Positions 12,221-23,462 of a stretch of DNA of 64,000 bases are shown here, piece by piece. A program made the position numbers and the translations under genes. The DNA is taken from contig JAOWCC010000936.1 in the NCBI GenBank assembly GCA_030867875.1, forward strand, positions 11,788,095 to 11,852,094. The letters are read 5' to 3'. Each line of letters opens with the position of its first letter. The first letter of the stretch is position 1. The notes under the pieces are model-generated. The model was not told where the DNA came from, searched no databases, and saw only the letters and a list, made by a program, of their open reading frames with translations. This stretch comes from Actinernus sp. WN-2022. Lineage: Eukaryota > Cnidaria > Anthozoa > Actiniaria > Actinernidae.

Positions 12221-12313
12221 ATAACCCTCATCAGCATGCATGCCCTTCTAATTTTCATTCTTGCATGTCAACGAGCGAAAATTAGAACAAGTATGCATGC
12301 TGATGACGGTTAT
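12221..12313. repeat. Foldback repeat, about 37-bp arms
   Basis: ATAACCCTCATCAGCATGCA pairs with the complementary TGCATGCTGATGACGGTTAT at the right end, with the arms continuing into TTCTAATTTTC. It is probably another miniature element inside the 10265-13211 transposon. Confidence 0.55.
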
Positions 12314-13801
12314 ATGTCCCTGGACAAAGAAAGAAAAACTGAGGTGATCATGGTATTACTAAGAAAATTACACATGAAAATCCCAGATTAACTGGAAAGA
12401 CTCTTAGCGACAAATAGCAGGAAGTGCCTCTTCTAAAGATAATTAAAATTTATATCTATAAGTTCCTAAAAAAAAAACACCTTCATTTCATACCAGGAAT
12501 TTGACTGTGATAAATATCACTGCATAACACCCATGACCATTCTAATAAAACCTCCCAAAATATTTTCTTTTGATTCAGTACAAATACATGATATATAATA
12601 ATATATTTTACATAAAATTTATTATTCACACATTTAAATTTTAATATGATGGTCATGACACTTTCTTATTCGTAAAATGAGAAATAACGATCAACGTGAA
12701 AATAGTCCCATGTGCATTATTATTATATAAAAATATAATAATTGAGGGTGGCTCAGGTGCACGTGGACTATATATTAACTTAATAACTTAACATATGTTC
12801 CATTCGCCCTGCTAGGTGAGGTTTCTCTCTTCTTATATTACCTGTAGAGACTGCTGCTAGCTGTGAGTCTGAAGGAACCTGTGACACTTTAACCGAATAA
12901 GTATTACTTATGTTTTTTCCTCACTCTGCCTCTGGATATTTATCGAAGTCTGAAGCGTGGGTCGACATCTCCGCGTATTTTCAAACTCCATCGCTTTCCG
13001 AGCTGTTTATTGGAATCAAATATGTGAAAAGAATGCCTAGATCTTCTTTTCTGGCTATTATTTGTACAATTGGAATGACAGAAGTGGAGTTGAAGTAGCT
13101 TTTTCATCCAAACTCGCGACCAACAACATAGCAAATAGTAAGCGCTACGTAACCGACAACCCGGTAGCCTCGCTCTCAATCCAAGATGGCCGAAGTGCGA
13201 TAATAGCGAATAGCAATCTTTATGTACAAATATCACTGCTACCATCTGACTTTCTTTCTTTACCAAAATAAATAAAATCCACAACTATAATACAAGACTT
13301 GCTGGAAAACAATCTTATTATCTTCCAAAAGCAAGAACAAATTATGGAATATTTAACATAAGTTTTCAAGGCCCATCAATATGGAATTCCATTGACGAAG
13401 AGGTGAAACCTCCTCTTCATTGTCTCTATTTAAAAAGAAAATGAAACATCACTTTATTCAAGATTATTAGTCCTCTGTACATCGCTTCTCTCCAAATAAT
13501 CCCTTCTTTTCGAATAATAATGCTGTTTTGCAACACATATCTTTATTACTTTACATAAATATTATGTTAGTCTACTGGTAGTTTAAATGTATTATCTCCA
13601 CCTTATATTGTGTGAATGTGTGTATGTATGTGTGTCCCCGACTTTAACATATAACATCTCTTCAGTAAACTGGCTGCCTGGCATTTTTAACTCTTAAGGT
13701 TATTTCGGGTAGCCAGTACCCCTAGCATTATATTATCAAATTTCTTTTTTGTAATATCTTTGTAAGTTATTGGGGTAAATAAAGGATTGTTGTTGTTGTT
13801 G

Positions 13802-14646
13802 ATTATATTTTCTTTACAACTCCACCCCCTAATACTCCTTAGAGACGCATGAGCTTCACCTTTTTCAGCTTTCGCCGCGGGGAAAATCTTCAGTCGATTT
13901 TATTATTTGTGCGGCAGTGCAAATGATACATATTTATTATATAAGTACTGAGATGTATTTATTACAAAACCGTTAAATAAAAATCGTCCCTCGCTAATCT
14001 GAAGCGATCCTATTGGTCATACGATATTTCCCACTACTGAAAAATATCATATGACCAATCAGAACCCTTTTATGAAATGATTTACTAGTGACTTAAATCG
14101 TATCGGTTTCCCACTATTTTTGTAAGCTGCCTTTTGCATTCGCAAGTCGCTTTTGGTTTTTAAAAAGGCTTCAAGATTTGCTCAGATAGATTCGGTAGGA
14201 GAATTTACCGAAGGACAAAAAAATTGGATCTTTACATTAACAAAAACATCGCCTCGCTCGTTATGAAATCTATATATATGCAATGCCACGTCTGATTATT
14301 ACAGATTTGTAAATCGCCGTTTAGGGTAGCCTGCTTTCAGGCGATAGATGGTGTTTTTTTTCGCGCAGCAAACGGATCATCGAAGCGGCCGCCATATTGG
14401 CCGAGCGTGATTGAGACCTGGGATCGAATGACAAATGGAGGGGGAAGGGGAAGGGGGAGAAGCATTTTCTGAACAAAGTACATCTGAAAGATGCTTTTGA
14501 GCCCAAATGTGTTTTTCACTTGGGTATCCCAAGTATGATAAATTCCATTGTTCTGCAGTATTGAGCCTCCCTCACATGGAATGTGTCTTTGTTTTAGACT
14601 AGAAAAACACAGGGTGATAGTTATGAAATAAAAGTAGTAGAAAGTC
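13802..14646. other. Intronic DNA, no gene
   Basis: The only structure noted is a short imperfect inverted repeat at about 14008-14066, with CCTATTGGTCATACGATATTT on the left and its complement on the right, plus the repeat end at 14327. Confidence 0.4.
14327..14510. repeat. Solo end of the TAGCCTGC / YY1-like repeat family
   Basis: It starts TAGCCTGCTTTCAGG and continues through CGCGCAGCAAACGGATCATC, GGCCGCCATATTGGCC and GATTGAGACCTGGGATCG into a GGGGAAGGGG stretch. The same sequence forms both arms of the element at 41806-42488. Only one arm is present here. Minus-strand ORFs across it exist only because the repeat happens to be open. Confidence 0.7.
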
Positions 14647-14649
14647 TTA

Positions 14650-14870
14650 GGGTGCGTTCGATTGACCGTATTCCGGAATAAGAATACATAGAATGATCAC
14701 TACAAATCACGTTTACTGGGAGTTTTTAGACACTGGAATACTAAATGTATCCTGAATATCATATATCAGGAAGCATTTGTAGCTTACAGTACAAAATATG
14801 CTTGAACCCGTGATTTCCAGAGACTATTCCATCTATTCCTATTCCGGAATACGGTCAATCGAACGCACCC
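14650..14870. mobile_element. PIF/Harbinger-like MITE
   Basis: A 221-bp element. Its inverted ends (GGGTGCGTTCGATTGACCGT) match over about 32 bp and are flanked by TTA on both sides (14647-14649 and 14871-14873). A 3-bp TWA duplication is the Harbinger signature. There is no ORF. The apparent minus-strand ORF at 14839-15261 runs through this repeat and the next one, so it is not a gene. Confidence 0.75.
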
Positions 14871-15088
14871 TTAGTTTCATGCCAAATTTATGGACAAATT
14901 CTCTTCCAATTACATGTAATACTAGGAACAGCCAAAAACAACAGCTACGAAACAGGACAGGCAAGATTGACAACATTCCAAACCGTAGTGAAAAGCCTGG
15001 TTTTGTTTTTATAAGTCTTATCTGTGGTCTTCTCCCATGTGTACTCAGCAAACCAGCAATCTTGTTGCTACATGTAAGTGCTTCCCAG

Positions 15089-15295
15089 GTTGAGCATCTT
15101 GCCAAGATCTTGTAAGATCTTACAAGATCCTGTAAGATCTTGGCAAGATCTTTGCAAGATTCATCAAGAATCTTAAGATAACATCTTGGCAAGATCTTGG
15201 CAAGATCTTGGCAAGGTCTTGGCAAGATCTTTGCAAGAATCTTAAGATAAGATCTTGGCAATATTGATCAAGAATCTTAAGATAATATCTTGTCC
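15089..15295. repeat. AGATCTTG-rich tandem repeat
   Basis: About a dozen variants of the 10-11 bp unit GGCAAGATCTT, many containing the palindrome CAAGATCTTG. They are interleaved with a longer AATCTTAAGATAA unit at about 15170, 15238 and 15278, which suggests higher-order duplication. Confidence 0.75.
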
Positions 15296-15299
15296 ATAG

Positions 15300-16265
15300 T
15301 CATTTACTTTTTGTTAGCATTATTAAGGGACCTACTGATCAACATATCTACTTGTAGGTAAATTAGGAATTACTGTAAAACTGATGAAAAAGGCTTACCG
15401 TCGTATCATCTTCGAACTGTTTTTAGTGTTTCGTTTTCCTCCACGGATACCAGCCCATAAATAGCCATCCAGGGTCCACACGATGTCTTGATGAGTTCTT
15501 AGCTTCGTTCCAAAACTCTTTAAGTAGCTAACTTTCTGTAAATCCATTGAATTTATAGGAAAAGACCACTCATAAAGTGCTTCGTTGTGGAACCGTTGAA
15601 GTTCTATTGCCCGCCGAAACCTGATATGCTCATGAGCGTTGCCGCTGACCGATTTGCAGTACTGTAGTTACCAGTCTCTACTTGTGTATCAGGAGGCACG
15701 GTTGTACTCGCGGAGATCGATCTTCCGGACTATTTTCATATTATTTAGTAATATAGTATTATGTTTCATTTATTAATGCATCAGGCCATCACTATCTTTT
15801 TTCCGTTTCTCATCGTCCGACCGACCCATTTTTGTGGCTTTTTGTAAAAATAAAAAAATAATTGGGGGGAGGGGTGGGGGTGAAGAAATCCTAGAGCAGC
15901 TCCTGGAAGCTCATGCTCGAGGGTAGGTTACACAATAGTTTCGGCGGTGCATTTCTAATTCCATGTTTGTAGTGTATACGGACGACGACATCGATGGTTA
16001 TCATCGTCCATGTTGGTTTGTAACCTCGCCTGTGCAACCGCGCCTTATTAGTTCCAGTCTCTCCGCGCATTTTTTTCCCACCCGACCGACCGACCCAATT
16101 TTGGAAAACCCCACTGATGAGAAACGGGAAAAAAATTGGGATGGCCTAAGCAATTTACATGCTAACTTGCTCACAAAGTAGATACTATTGAAATAGTTCT
16201 CCGCATTTAAGAATATTTCCGGTGTTTAATTTTATACCCACTCAATCGATGCGGTCAACTGCATA
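15300..16265. other. Unassigned intronic DNA
   Basis: No gene was recognised. It contains G-rich stretches near 15865-15880 and two similar CCGACCGACCCA segments at about 15819 and 16085, which may be relics of one repeat. Confidence 0.4.
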
Positions 16266-16271
16266 GGAATC

Positions 16272-16525
16272 AAATTCAACTATATTTTCGCCAAACTCAA
16301 CTATATTTTTGCCAAACTCAACTTTGTTTTCGCCAAACTCAACTTTATTTTTGCCAAATTCAGCTATATTTTCGCCAAACTCAAAATCAAATTCAATTTC
16401 GCTTAACTCAAAATAAATTTCGCCAAACCCAAAATAATTTTCGCCAAACTAAAGTTTATTTTCTCAAAACTCAATTAATTTTCGACAAACTCGATTTTAT
16501 TTTCGACATACTTTATTTTATTTTC
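16272..16525. repeat. Minisatellite, about 18-bp unit
   Basis: Around 13 degenerate head-to-tail copies of TTTTCGCCAAACTCAACT, decaying toward the right end (TTTTCGACAAACTCGATT). There is no coding potential. Confidence 0.8.
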
Positions 16526-17039
16526 TCTCCGTGGTCCTCCTGGGCTTCCGTAGTCTATGCATGATAGTACAATAACTGGATTTCGGTTTCCGAATTTGAC
16601 AACATTATAATTATAACCCCCCATCCCCCAAGTTAACTCTCTTCATTCGTATTAAATACAGTTTCGCTTTTGTCGGTTCTCACAGGGAAATCCCTACTGA
16701 CGTCACTAATCGATTGTTCAAGGTTGTGTCAGTCATCTGCGCGAAATTACTTCCGTTCCACGTAGTTCGCGGTGAACATCGAGCCATTTGTCGTTAAATC
16801 TTGTACTCGATCCGATCTTGATTTAGATACCCTTTCTGCTCCAGTATGTGCATGTATTGAGTTTGAACTGCCTGTGATAATGCGAACGAGAGTGTAACGG
16901 ATTCGGAACACGGTTACCCGGGAAAAATATTCTAAAAATAGCTCAATCCGCTCATACGAAACAGAAACACTATAGACGCTCCTAAAATATAACCATTTAC
17001 AAAATAACTTCCTCATTCAACTTTTAGAGTTTACAATAT

Positions 17040-17360
17040 TTGTTCAGGACAATATAGCTAATATATATAATTTAAAGAAGAAATGGGTACCCACAATTAT
17101 ATATCTTTTTAGAAATTTCAATGTTTGAAAATAAATACTTTCAAATGCAGAGTGAAAAGGGGGATACGTACGCGTCATTATGATAGCATATATTTTTTGG
17201 AAAACGCGCGGTCTTTTAAACATAAAGTTTCAGTATTTTTCGGGTTTTAACGATGTCACAGCAATGTCAAAATAACAAAGTTAACCTGATTGATCCTAAA
17301 TACTAATATCATTTTAATATTAACCGTACCAAAGTTTCGTTAAATTTGAGATCGAATTAA
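17040..17360. mobile_element. Degraded, inverted fragment of the CAC-ended transposon family
   Basis: Read in reverse complement, 17220-17360 matches 4640-5000: AAATTTAACGAAA, TTAATATTAAAATGA, TTTAGGATCAA and AACCCGAAAAATACT occur in the same order. Terminal repeats are not recognisable and the TGACGTCA sites are mutated (TGTGACATCG). It is an old third copy. Confidence 0.6.
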
Positions 17361-17573
17361 ACAAAATATACTAGTTTACATCATTTTATCATGCTCAACG
17401 TCAGCGATTTCAGAGGCATCGATGACCACCACACGAGCGTTTCATTCTTTCGGGGATCCACTTAAAGCCAGCCAACAATAGGGCAGCGGGATTATTTTCA
17501 TCTAAAACGGCTGACAAAACGTATCGACGACACGATAATAAGATAATTTCCAAGACAAAAACGTTGTAGTTAA

Positions 17574-17859
17574 AGGGGCTGTGTCACGGTAATACTTTAC
17601 ATTCGTTTTTCTTGGCCGAAAACAGCTATTTCCACCGATTTTGATATGAACTAACGAACCTCTCGGCCATGTGGGATGCTTAAAATGAAAGAAAATATGA
17701 CTAACAAACAGTGTATATAAACAGTCTCCAGGTAAAATATTGAAAATCCTTTCAATCAAGCATTGAGGGAGGGAAGTTTAACTGTTTGTATCCAATGAAC
17801 AGCCACTAAACGAGCGATTATATTACTAGATACATGCGCAGTACCATGACATAGCCCCT
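17574..17859. mobile_element. TTAA-flanked MITE, 286 bp
   Basis: The ends AGGGGCTGTGTCACGGTA and TACCATGACATAGCCCCT are inverted copies, flanked by TTAA on both sides (17570-17573 and 17860-17863). TTAA duplications are used by piggyBac and Kolobok transposons, and the AG...CT termini look more like Kolobok. Related solo ends occur at 29153, 30240, 38396, 38701 and 51950-51975. Confidence 0.75.
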
Positions 17860-17863
17860 TTAA

Positions 17864-20247
17864 GTAGTTATTGTTCATGAAGCTGCTTGAGATCGGATAA
17901 AGATTATGGTATGAGATCCTCCAGTTTTTGTGTTATTGTAGAATTAGTCTGGCAGCATGTGTCGTTCTGTGGGAATTTTGTGAAGAAAGAAAGCCAACCA
18001 TCTAGATGTGTTAAGGCAACACCAAAGAACAATGAAAACCTTGTTGGCACTTTGACAATTTGCTGGTATGGAAGGCCACGGGAGGTCTAGCATGCAAACG
18101 AGGCTCAGATATGTCTGGGTCCAAAAGAAACGTCTATTTTTTGCTTAAACCTATTCAAAACTAACAACCATCCGACACAAGATATGTTAAAGTGATAATG
18201 ATTTTGATCACGTGATCAGAGGTCGAGCTTGAAAACGAGGCTGATATTTTGAATCTCAGTTAACTGAGCTTTTATCATTGGTTTAACCCCGTCAAACTTA
18301 CTAAACTTAAGATATATGATCTTAGCTACTCAATACTCTTTGAGTTTCTAAATTTGTTTTGGACTAAAGAATGAAGGCCATGGATTAAGGGCCCATTGCG
18401 ATATTTCAATCGGCCGTTGCTAGGGATAGTTTGAAGCCTCGTAAAATCCGGAAAATTAAAGAGTGAGCAATAATTATTGTCAAGGTGACTCCTAGGGTAA
18501 AGTCTTATAGTATGATGACGTCATCAAGTGACGTTGTGATGACGTCATCAAAATTAGAAAATTTCTAAAATCTCCAAGGATTTTTGATCTACTAGTAATT
18601 TATGAATATTTTACGAACCTACGAATTAAGGCGCATAAAACCGAGCATGCGTTTGCCATTACAACAAAAAATGAAGATTTTACAACACTTTTCAGTCCAA
18701 TTTTAAACTTTTTTGGTGAATGAAAAGCCATAACTTTGGCATTTATTGTCGGTTTCCAAAATCCATGCTCGATTTTATGGAGAACTTCGTCAACAATATT
18801 TTAACCAAAAAAAAAATGGTGTTTAGTTGAAAGCGCGCTAAATGTTTAGGAGTTTTAGAAACCGGAAGTGAAGAAATTAACGCATGCGCAAACGTGCCTG
18901 TTTTGTGGTCGTGAAATAGTCGCAGAACTGTTATTGCAGTAAAGTCTACGATAATTGGTCGAACAGGATGTGCATTTTCTCCTATTTCCTCCGACAATGG
19001 CCAGTTTTGGGACTCAGCTTGATGTGGCCCATTTCGCGGCAAATCGAAGAGCCAATAGAAATCAAGCTAAAATTAGACCGGGATTCAACAACTTTTACTT
19101 GAAGTAAGTTGAATCTCGTGGCGTTCACAACAGAGTTTGTTTTCCGACATCAAAAATACTTTTTTTTAAGGATGAAAACTCAACTGTATTTTAATTAATT
19201 GCACTGATGTTCAATCACAACTTTACCAGGAACTGGAATGCATTGTCTGGATACGAAAGTGTGCATGTTTGTGGAAGCCATTTGCATGAGTTGAAAACCT
19301 GTCGGTCGAAAATCACTTGACTTCTTGCAGTGTTCTTGAGTGGCCGTACTTTTTTTCGTGTTTTTAGAAGCCATTTTCTCGCTGGAAGTAGCCATTTCAG
19401 CTTGTGTACCTTTGACAGTTTAGATAACTATTTACTAGATGTTATTTCAATCTATCAACAGTAGAAAGAGCTCGGCTACATCGGAGACTAAGCCTAATAC
19501 AAGTTTGTTTTTCCATACATCGGCGATTTCCTGACCGACTTCATCCAGCTTCATCACTGTCAGTGTTGGCGGCGCCGTACGCTTGCCGTTACTTTTTTAC
19601 TCGGTATAAAATTATTAATTATTTCCCTTTCTCTAGATTCAAGTACAGTTAGGCGCCTTTCGAGTCCTGAATGATTCCTTCAAATTTATCGGATTGAGAT
19701 TCTTGTCAAGTATTATTTTCTTTCACACGATAAACCAAGCTTTTCATTTTCCCCGCTACAGCTTGTTCCGTCTTTTAACACTTTACTTCATTCATTCATG
19801 AAAACCTTTCAGGTAAACCACGAATAAAACTTACCAACATATGTAAGTATGAAGTAAAACTATCGGGTGGCCGGTGAACACGCATAAAACTAGCCTGAGA
19901 AAACAGCCAACTCATATAGCCCGAGTCGGCTGTTTTCTCAGGCTAGCAAAAACTGGAAGTCAAAATTGCATCTGCTGCTGCGAGCAAGGCAACGGTGTTG
20001 CATAGCAACGAAATATGTCAATGGGCCATTAAGAGTGTCGCAAACTGAGAGTAATCTCGCTTGATAAACCGTCATCGAGCAGCAGACTTTGCTTTGGACC
20101 GGTGTAGTGAAACATCTACACAGTTGCCACAGGCTGGAATAATTATTTTGAACTAGTTTGTAAATTGTATGTACGGAAAATGTGATTCCATTGGGATCGC
20201 TGACCATCCATTGCTTGTTTGTAGACTTATATCACTTGAACTTGTAC
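17864..20247. other. Intronic DNA with a CRE-like cluster
   Basis: I found no exon. 18513-18552 holds two GATGACGTCATC palindromes around a TGACGTT half-site. The small ORFs (for example minus strand 18743-19042 and 19195-19395) have no recognisable domain. The hairpin at 19891-19945 is listed separately. Confidence 0.4.
19891..19945. repeat. 55-bp hairpin of the TAGCCTG type
   Basis: TAGCCTGAGAAAACAGCC is followed, after a loop of about 18 bases, by its exact complement. The ends resemble those of 11078-11169 and 32975-33024. No convincing target duplication is visible. Confidence 0.65.
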
Positions 20248-20251
20248 TTAA

Positions 20252-20798
20252 AGTGCACCTAACCCCTTTTGCAATTTTTATACATATGATTCTTTGAAAG
20301 GTTTCGAGTACTTCTGCGAATATATTTTTGGCTTACAAAGAATACTCTATGTTCTAGGCTTGTTTGAAATGGTGAAAATTTGACCTTTCCTGACCCATGA
20401 CCCCGTAAGAAAAAGCCTGGGTAGATTCTGGATCTTACGTCATCTAATTCATTCGACTTTGCAATAAGTTGAATAAATATTTAGCATTTTGTCTAAAATA
20501 ACTGTTTTCTTTACTAATACCTCACAAACTGTATAAATTCTCAATACATCGATGTTGTTGTGATAGAAAGGCGCCATTGAGAATACTGCATTAATGAGGT
20601 GACGTAAGATCCAGAATCGACCCAGGCTTTTCCTTACGCGGTGATGGGTCAGTAAAGGTCAAATTTTCACAATTTCAAACAAGCCTAGAACATAGAGTAT
20701 TCTCTGTAAGCCAAAATGTTCTTCGCAGAAGTACTCAAAACCTTCATACACTCAAAAGATTCATATGTATAAAAATTGCAAAAGGGGTTAGGTGCACT
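20252..20798. mobile_element. TTAA-flanked element, 547 bp, about 190-bp arms
   Basis: The inverted arms start AGTGCACCTAACCCCTTTTG. They stay alignable for about 190 bp (to about 20445 on the left and from about 20600 on the right), including GATCTTACGTCA near the inner edge. TTAA flanks both ends (20248-20251 and 20799-20802). There is no ORF. The AGTGC start is shared with 27114-27571. Confidence 0.85.
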
Positions 20799-20802
20799 TT
20801 AA

Positions 20803-21505
20803 TTGTCGGTTCTTTTACTCAATTACATCCCCTATTCAAAAGCACAGAAGTGAATCTTGGGGGATCACTCTTACTTTATGCCACCTTAAGAATATAGCGT
20901 AGAGCAGACGAAACATTTTCCCAAAACCACATTTTAAAATTACATTTGATGTAAGTTACACGAAAATCAAAAATCAAAATGAACAAAATGTTTTCGGTTA
21001 CCTTAACATTGAATTGAAGGGTCTCACACGCCCGCGAAATTTCCCTGCCAAAACTGCCGCATGGGAGTACTCTCTCGCCGTTATTTGGTTATAACGTGGA
21101 CCGCAGTTGTTTAATTTCGCGATCATTAAGTTACCGGCTGAAACATGATATTTTGTTTTAGGACTCTTACTTACAGCTTTGTTGAATATTGAATTTGTCT
21201 TGAATTATTCGCTCCTTCAAATGAAGCCATAGCATGCTGAGAAAAGTTATTATGTACTTCTCTACTTGATCTCTATGAACATCGATCAAGGTCTTTTAAA
21301 TGGTACCATTTTTAACTCGTGGATGCGCGCAAGCGGGTCAGTAGCTAATTTATTCATCGTTTTATGGTGTGTAGATCGGGGACTCTCCGTTGGCTGTCCG
21401 AATAGTGTTCGATATTCCGAAGATATATTTACGGATGTTTATGGTACACGTCCAAGGATTGAAATATTTGGACATGTAGGAGAATATGTATTGACGGTGC
21501 CTTCC
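20803..21505. other. Unassigned intronic DNA
   Basis: No gene was recognised. The 80-codon ORF at 21266-21508 carries no known motif, and its antisense strand is equally open. Confidence 0.4.
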
Positions 21506-21510
21506 TAATA

Positions 21511-21891
21511 CCAGGCACTCCAAACCTGGACAGACATAGCAGTGGGTCCCTATCAATCACTTAGTGGCGATGACGTAGCGATGACGTAATCCATTACGTG
21601 TTTTAAGTACATGCCCATATCTCCTTCATTTCTAATGCCAGACAGTTCAAACTTGGACAGGCATGATATTGGGTTCCAACAAATCACTTAGTGGTGATGA
21701 CGTAACGACGACGTCATCGATTACGTGTTTTAAGTACATGCCCATATCTCCCTCATTTCTAATGCCAAACAGTTCAAACATGGACAGGTATGGTATTAGT
21801 TTCCCACGATTCACTTAGTGGTAATGATGCAAGGATGACGTCATCGGTCACGCGATTTTTAGTATATACCAAAGTAGCTCACTGACCATCC
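21511..21891. repeat. Three tandem copies of a 127-bp unit
   Basis: Units start at 21511, 21638 and 21765 (each CCA then GGCAC / GACAG / AACAG). Each contains TTCAAACNTGGACAGG-like sequence, CACTTAGTGG and a GATGACGTAACGACG or GATGACGTCATCG block, so CRE-like half or full sites recur at the period. The first two units are about 85-90% alike and the third is more diverged. Confidence 0.8.
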
Positions 21892-21934
21892 ACGAGTTGC
21901 CCTTAGGGGCCCTATGTTCATAGATATTTATAGA

Positions 21935-22150
21935 TTTTATAGATATCAAAAAAGTCTTCGATACCATCGACCATGACATTCTTTTGGAAAAAATAAGAAA
22001 CTATGGCATAGCCCAGTCTTCAATTGAGTGGTTCAAATCTTACTTGCAAGATGTATTGTAAATGGTCATACATCATCTACTAATTATTTATCATGCGGTG
22101 TTCCCAACTGGACGATTCTTGGCCCATTACTGTGCTTTAGCCAGATCCTG
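21935..22150 (+). mobile_element. LINE reverse-transcriptase fragment
   Basis: The plus strand reads IDIKKVFDTIDHDILLEKI, then NYGIAQSSIEWFKSYLQD, the A-block of a CR1-like reverse transcriptase. After a stop codon comes a damaged GVPQxSILGPLL box (CGGTGTTCCC...TTCTTGGCCCATTA). It is only about 70 codons and clearly dead. Confidence 0.7.
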
Positions 22151-22523
22151 ACTTTGATCAGCCCCTATGGTTATTTCAGGTACCCTTAGACATTCAGATT
22201 GAAGGCGGACTGAAAATTCCCTGAAATTTAACTTTGACCATAGCGCACTGTCTTCCAATCAGGCACCAGGAACCAGACCATGATTAAAAAATACCCGGCT
22301 CGTAAGCCAATCAGAATTCATTAACCATGTCCCCTGTGTTATAACTAAAATAAACAATAATCGCATGATTGCTTCCTATGATGATACCAAGAACAAAAGT
22401 AGTAATCGAAGGGTGAATAAACATTTTCAAACAAAGTAAGATACTAATTTTCTCAACCAATCCTTGATTTTTCTTTAAATGGATAAAATACATTTGTACT
22501 AACTGACTTATATTATTTTTCAG

Positions 22524-22668
22524 ACCTTCGTTGGCAACACAGACTACACCTCGATTAAGAAGAATCTGTTTGCTATTCCTACAACAACCAGATTTGTCCG
22601 TTTCAAACCAACAACTTATCTTTCTTACAAAGCACTGCGCGTTGAAGTCTACGGTGTCAAACCTAAAG
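22524..22668 (+). CDS. Exon: second part of the discoidin domain
   Basis: The acceptor is TATTTTTCAG before 22524 and the donor is AAAG|GTCAGT after 22668. At 145 nt it runs from phase 0 to phase 1, continuing 7590-7906. It encodes TFVGNTDYTSIKKNLFAIPT, the domain's F.GN.D loop, then RFVRFKPTTYLSYKALRVEV, the conserved RyvRi.P...ALRvEvyG end. The family normally finishes with a Cys (YGC) that bridges to the N-terminal Cys. Here the position is Val (YGVKPKG), so the usual disulfide may be missing or use the DC at the start of the next exon. The minus-strand ORF covering this exon is a shadow. Confidence 0.85.
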
Positions 22669-22824
22669 GTCAGTAAATTAAAAAGCAAAGGATAGTTTTT
22701 AGACACCAATCAGGCGATACGACGTAATGCCTAATTACCCTACGATAGTTAAAGAACACATTTTTTCCAAAACCAATTCCATCAAAGACGTATATATGTG
22801 AACACAGTTAGCCCGGACTATTTA

Positions 22825-23032
22825 GAGCGGTGTTCAATTGAGTCTCGTAATACCAAAACCTGTTAGCCAATCACAGGAGCAAGTAAAAACATCAATGAAC
22901 CAATCACGAACTGAAGTATTTCACGATTGGTTTTACTTCAACCAATCAGGAGGTAAAGTAAACGCAATCATGGATAACTAACCAATCAAATTCGAAAGCA
23001 ATTACTTTTCGACACTCAATCGAAAACCGTTC
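22825..23032. mobile_element. 208-bp MITE with 6-bp duplication
   Basis: The ends GAGCGGTGTTCAATTGAG and the complement of GAACGGTTTTCGATTGAG are inverted, flanked by TATTTA on both sides (22819-22824 and 23033-23038). The interior has several CCAATCA boxes in both orientations. Confidence 0.7.
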
Positions 23033-23211
23033 TATTTACTCATGGAAATGAAAGTAATACATGTAGATACAGAATGAGTTTACGTGCATTATGGGATTTA
23101 CAAACTCAAGCTGAAAGCGAGAGTTTATAAATCCCTTCTCAAACTCATAAATAATTCATGAGCTTTTTAGTAAATCAGAGGGCCGCATTTGGTCACATGC
23201 ATGAAGCTGGA

Positions 23212-23271
23212 TACCCAATGAAACACTAGATGAACATCACTAGTGATGTTCATCTGTGTTCTCATTGGGTA
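23212..23271. repeat. 60-bp near-perfect palindrome
   Basis: TACCCAATGAAACACTAGAT and the complementary right arm pair with hardly any loop, centred on CACTAGTG. It would form a hairpin or cruciform. Confidence 0.75.
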
Positions 23272-23384
23272 TAAAAATTCCTACATGTGTTGGACATAAT
23301 TAAGCTCCAAGGATTACAGCATAAGTATGACTTTACATGGAGAAGTGAAGGAGAAGTAGGAAATAAAAATTGGTGTCCAGAGTG

Positions 23385-23462
23385 TGACTCGAACCATCAT
23401 CCTCTTGGCTGCTCTTGACTACTAGTCCGCTGTCTTGCCCACTACGCTATCAGGCCGTTTGT
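23385..23462 (-). ncRNA. tRNA-like SINE head
   Basis: On the minus strand an A-box-like TAGCGTAGTGGGCAAGAC lies about 45 bases ahead of a B box, GGTTCGAGTCAC, with GGCCTG at the 5' end and a TTTTT run about 20 bases after the B box. These are internal RNA polymerase III promoter elements of a tRNA-derived SINE. The arms do not fold into a clean cloverleaf, so a functional tRNA is unlikely. Confidence 0.6.

Larger units (their letters stand above)
10265..13211. mobile_element. 2.95-kb non-autonomous transposon with 66-bp inverted repeats
   Basis: 10265-10330 and 13146-13211 are inverted copies with two or three mismatches (start ATTCGCTATTATCGCACTTC, end GGTTGTCGGTTACGTA). The element splits the C-terminal part of the LINE at 8225-13801. 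I see no clean target duplication. The interior is AT-rich, contains the small hairpin elements at 11078-11169 and 12221-12313 and has no transposase-like ORF. The ORFs at 11170-11526 and 12910-13271 show no domain and overlap repeats. Confidence 0.75.
8225..13801 (+). mobile_element. CR1/L2-type LINE fragment with nested insertions
   Basis: The plus-strand frames read as a non-LTR reverse transcriptase. 8346-8861 is the linker and finger region (KTGKAVGPSSIPIDILK, IIPVYKKG, NYRPISLLSV). 8854-9105 holds QFGFRAKHST and the block [11 protein letters not shown]. The frame continues, with stops, through GIPQ*SVLGPLLFLLYIN and FADDANLFY to about 9690. It resumes at 10117 and ends after 13211 with NYNTRLAGKQSYYLPKARTN and FQGPSIWNSIDE. 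The 3' end is AATAAAGGATTG followed by a TTG microsatellite ending near 13801, the usual tail of this LINE group. Two insertions (9699-10116 and 10265-13211) interrupt it. It is the same family as the minus-strand copy at 38745-41215. Internal stops make it dead. Confidence 0.85.

Noticed and set aside
14839..15261. 140-codon minus-strand ORF with a PRSYLKILAKILPRP repeat pattern
   Set aside because: The apparent protein repeat is the translation of the AGATCTTG tandem DNA repeat plus a MITE end, not a gene.
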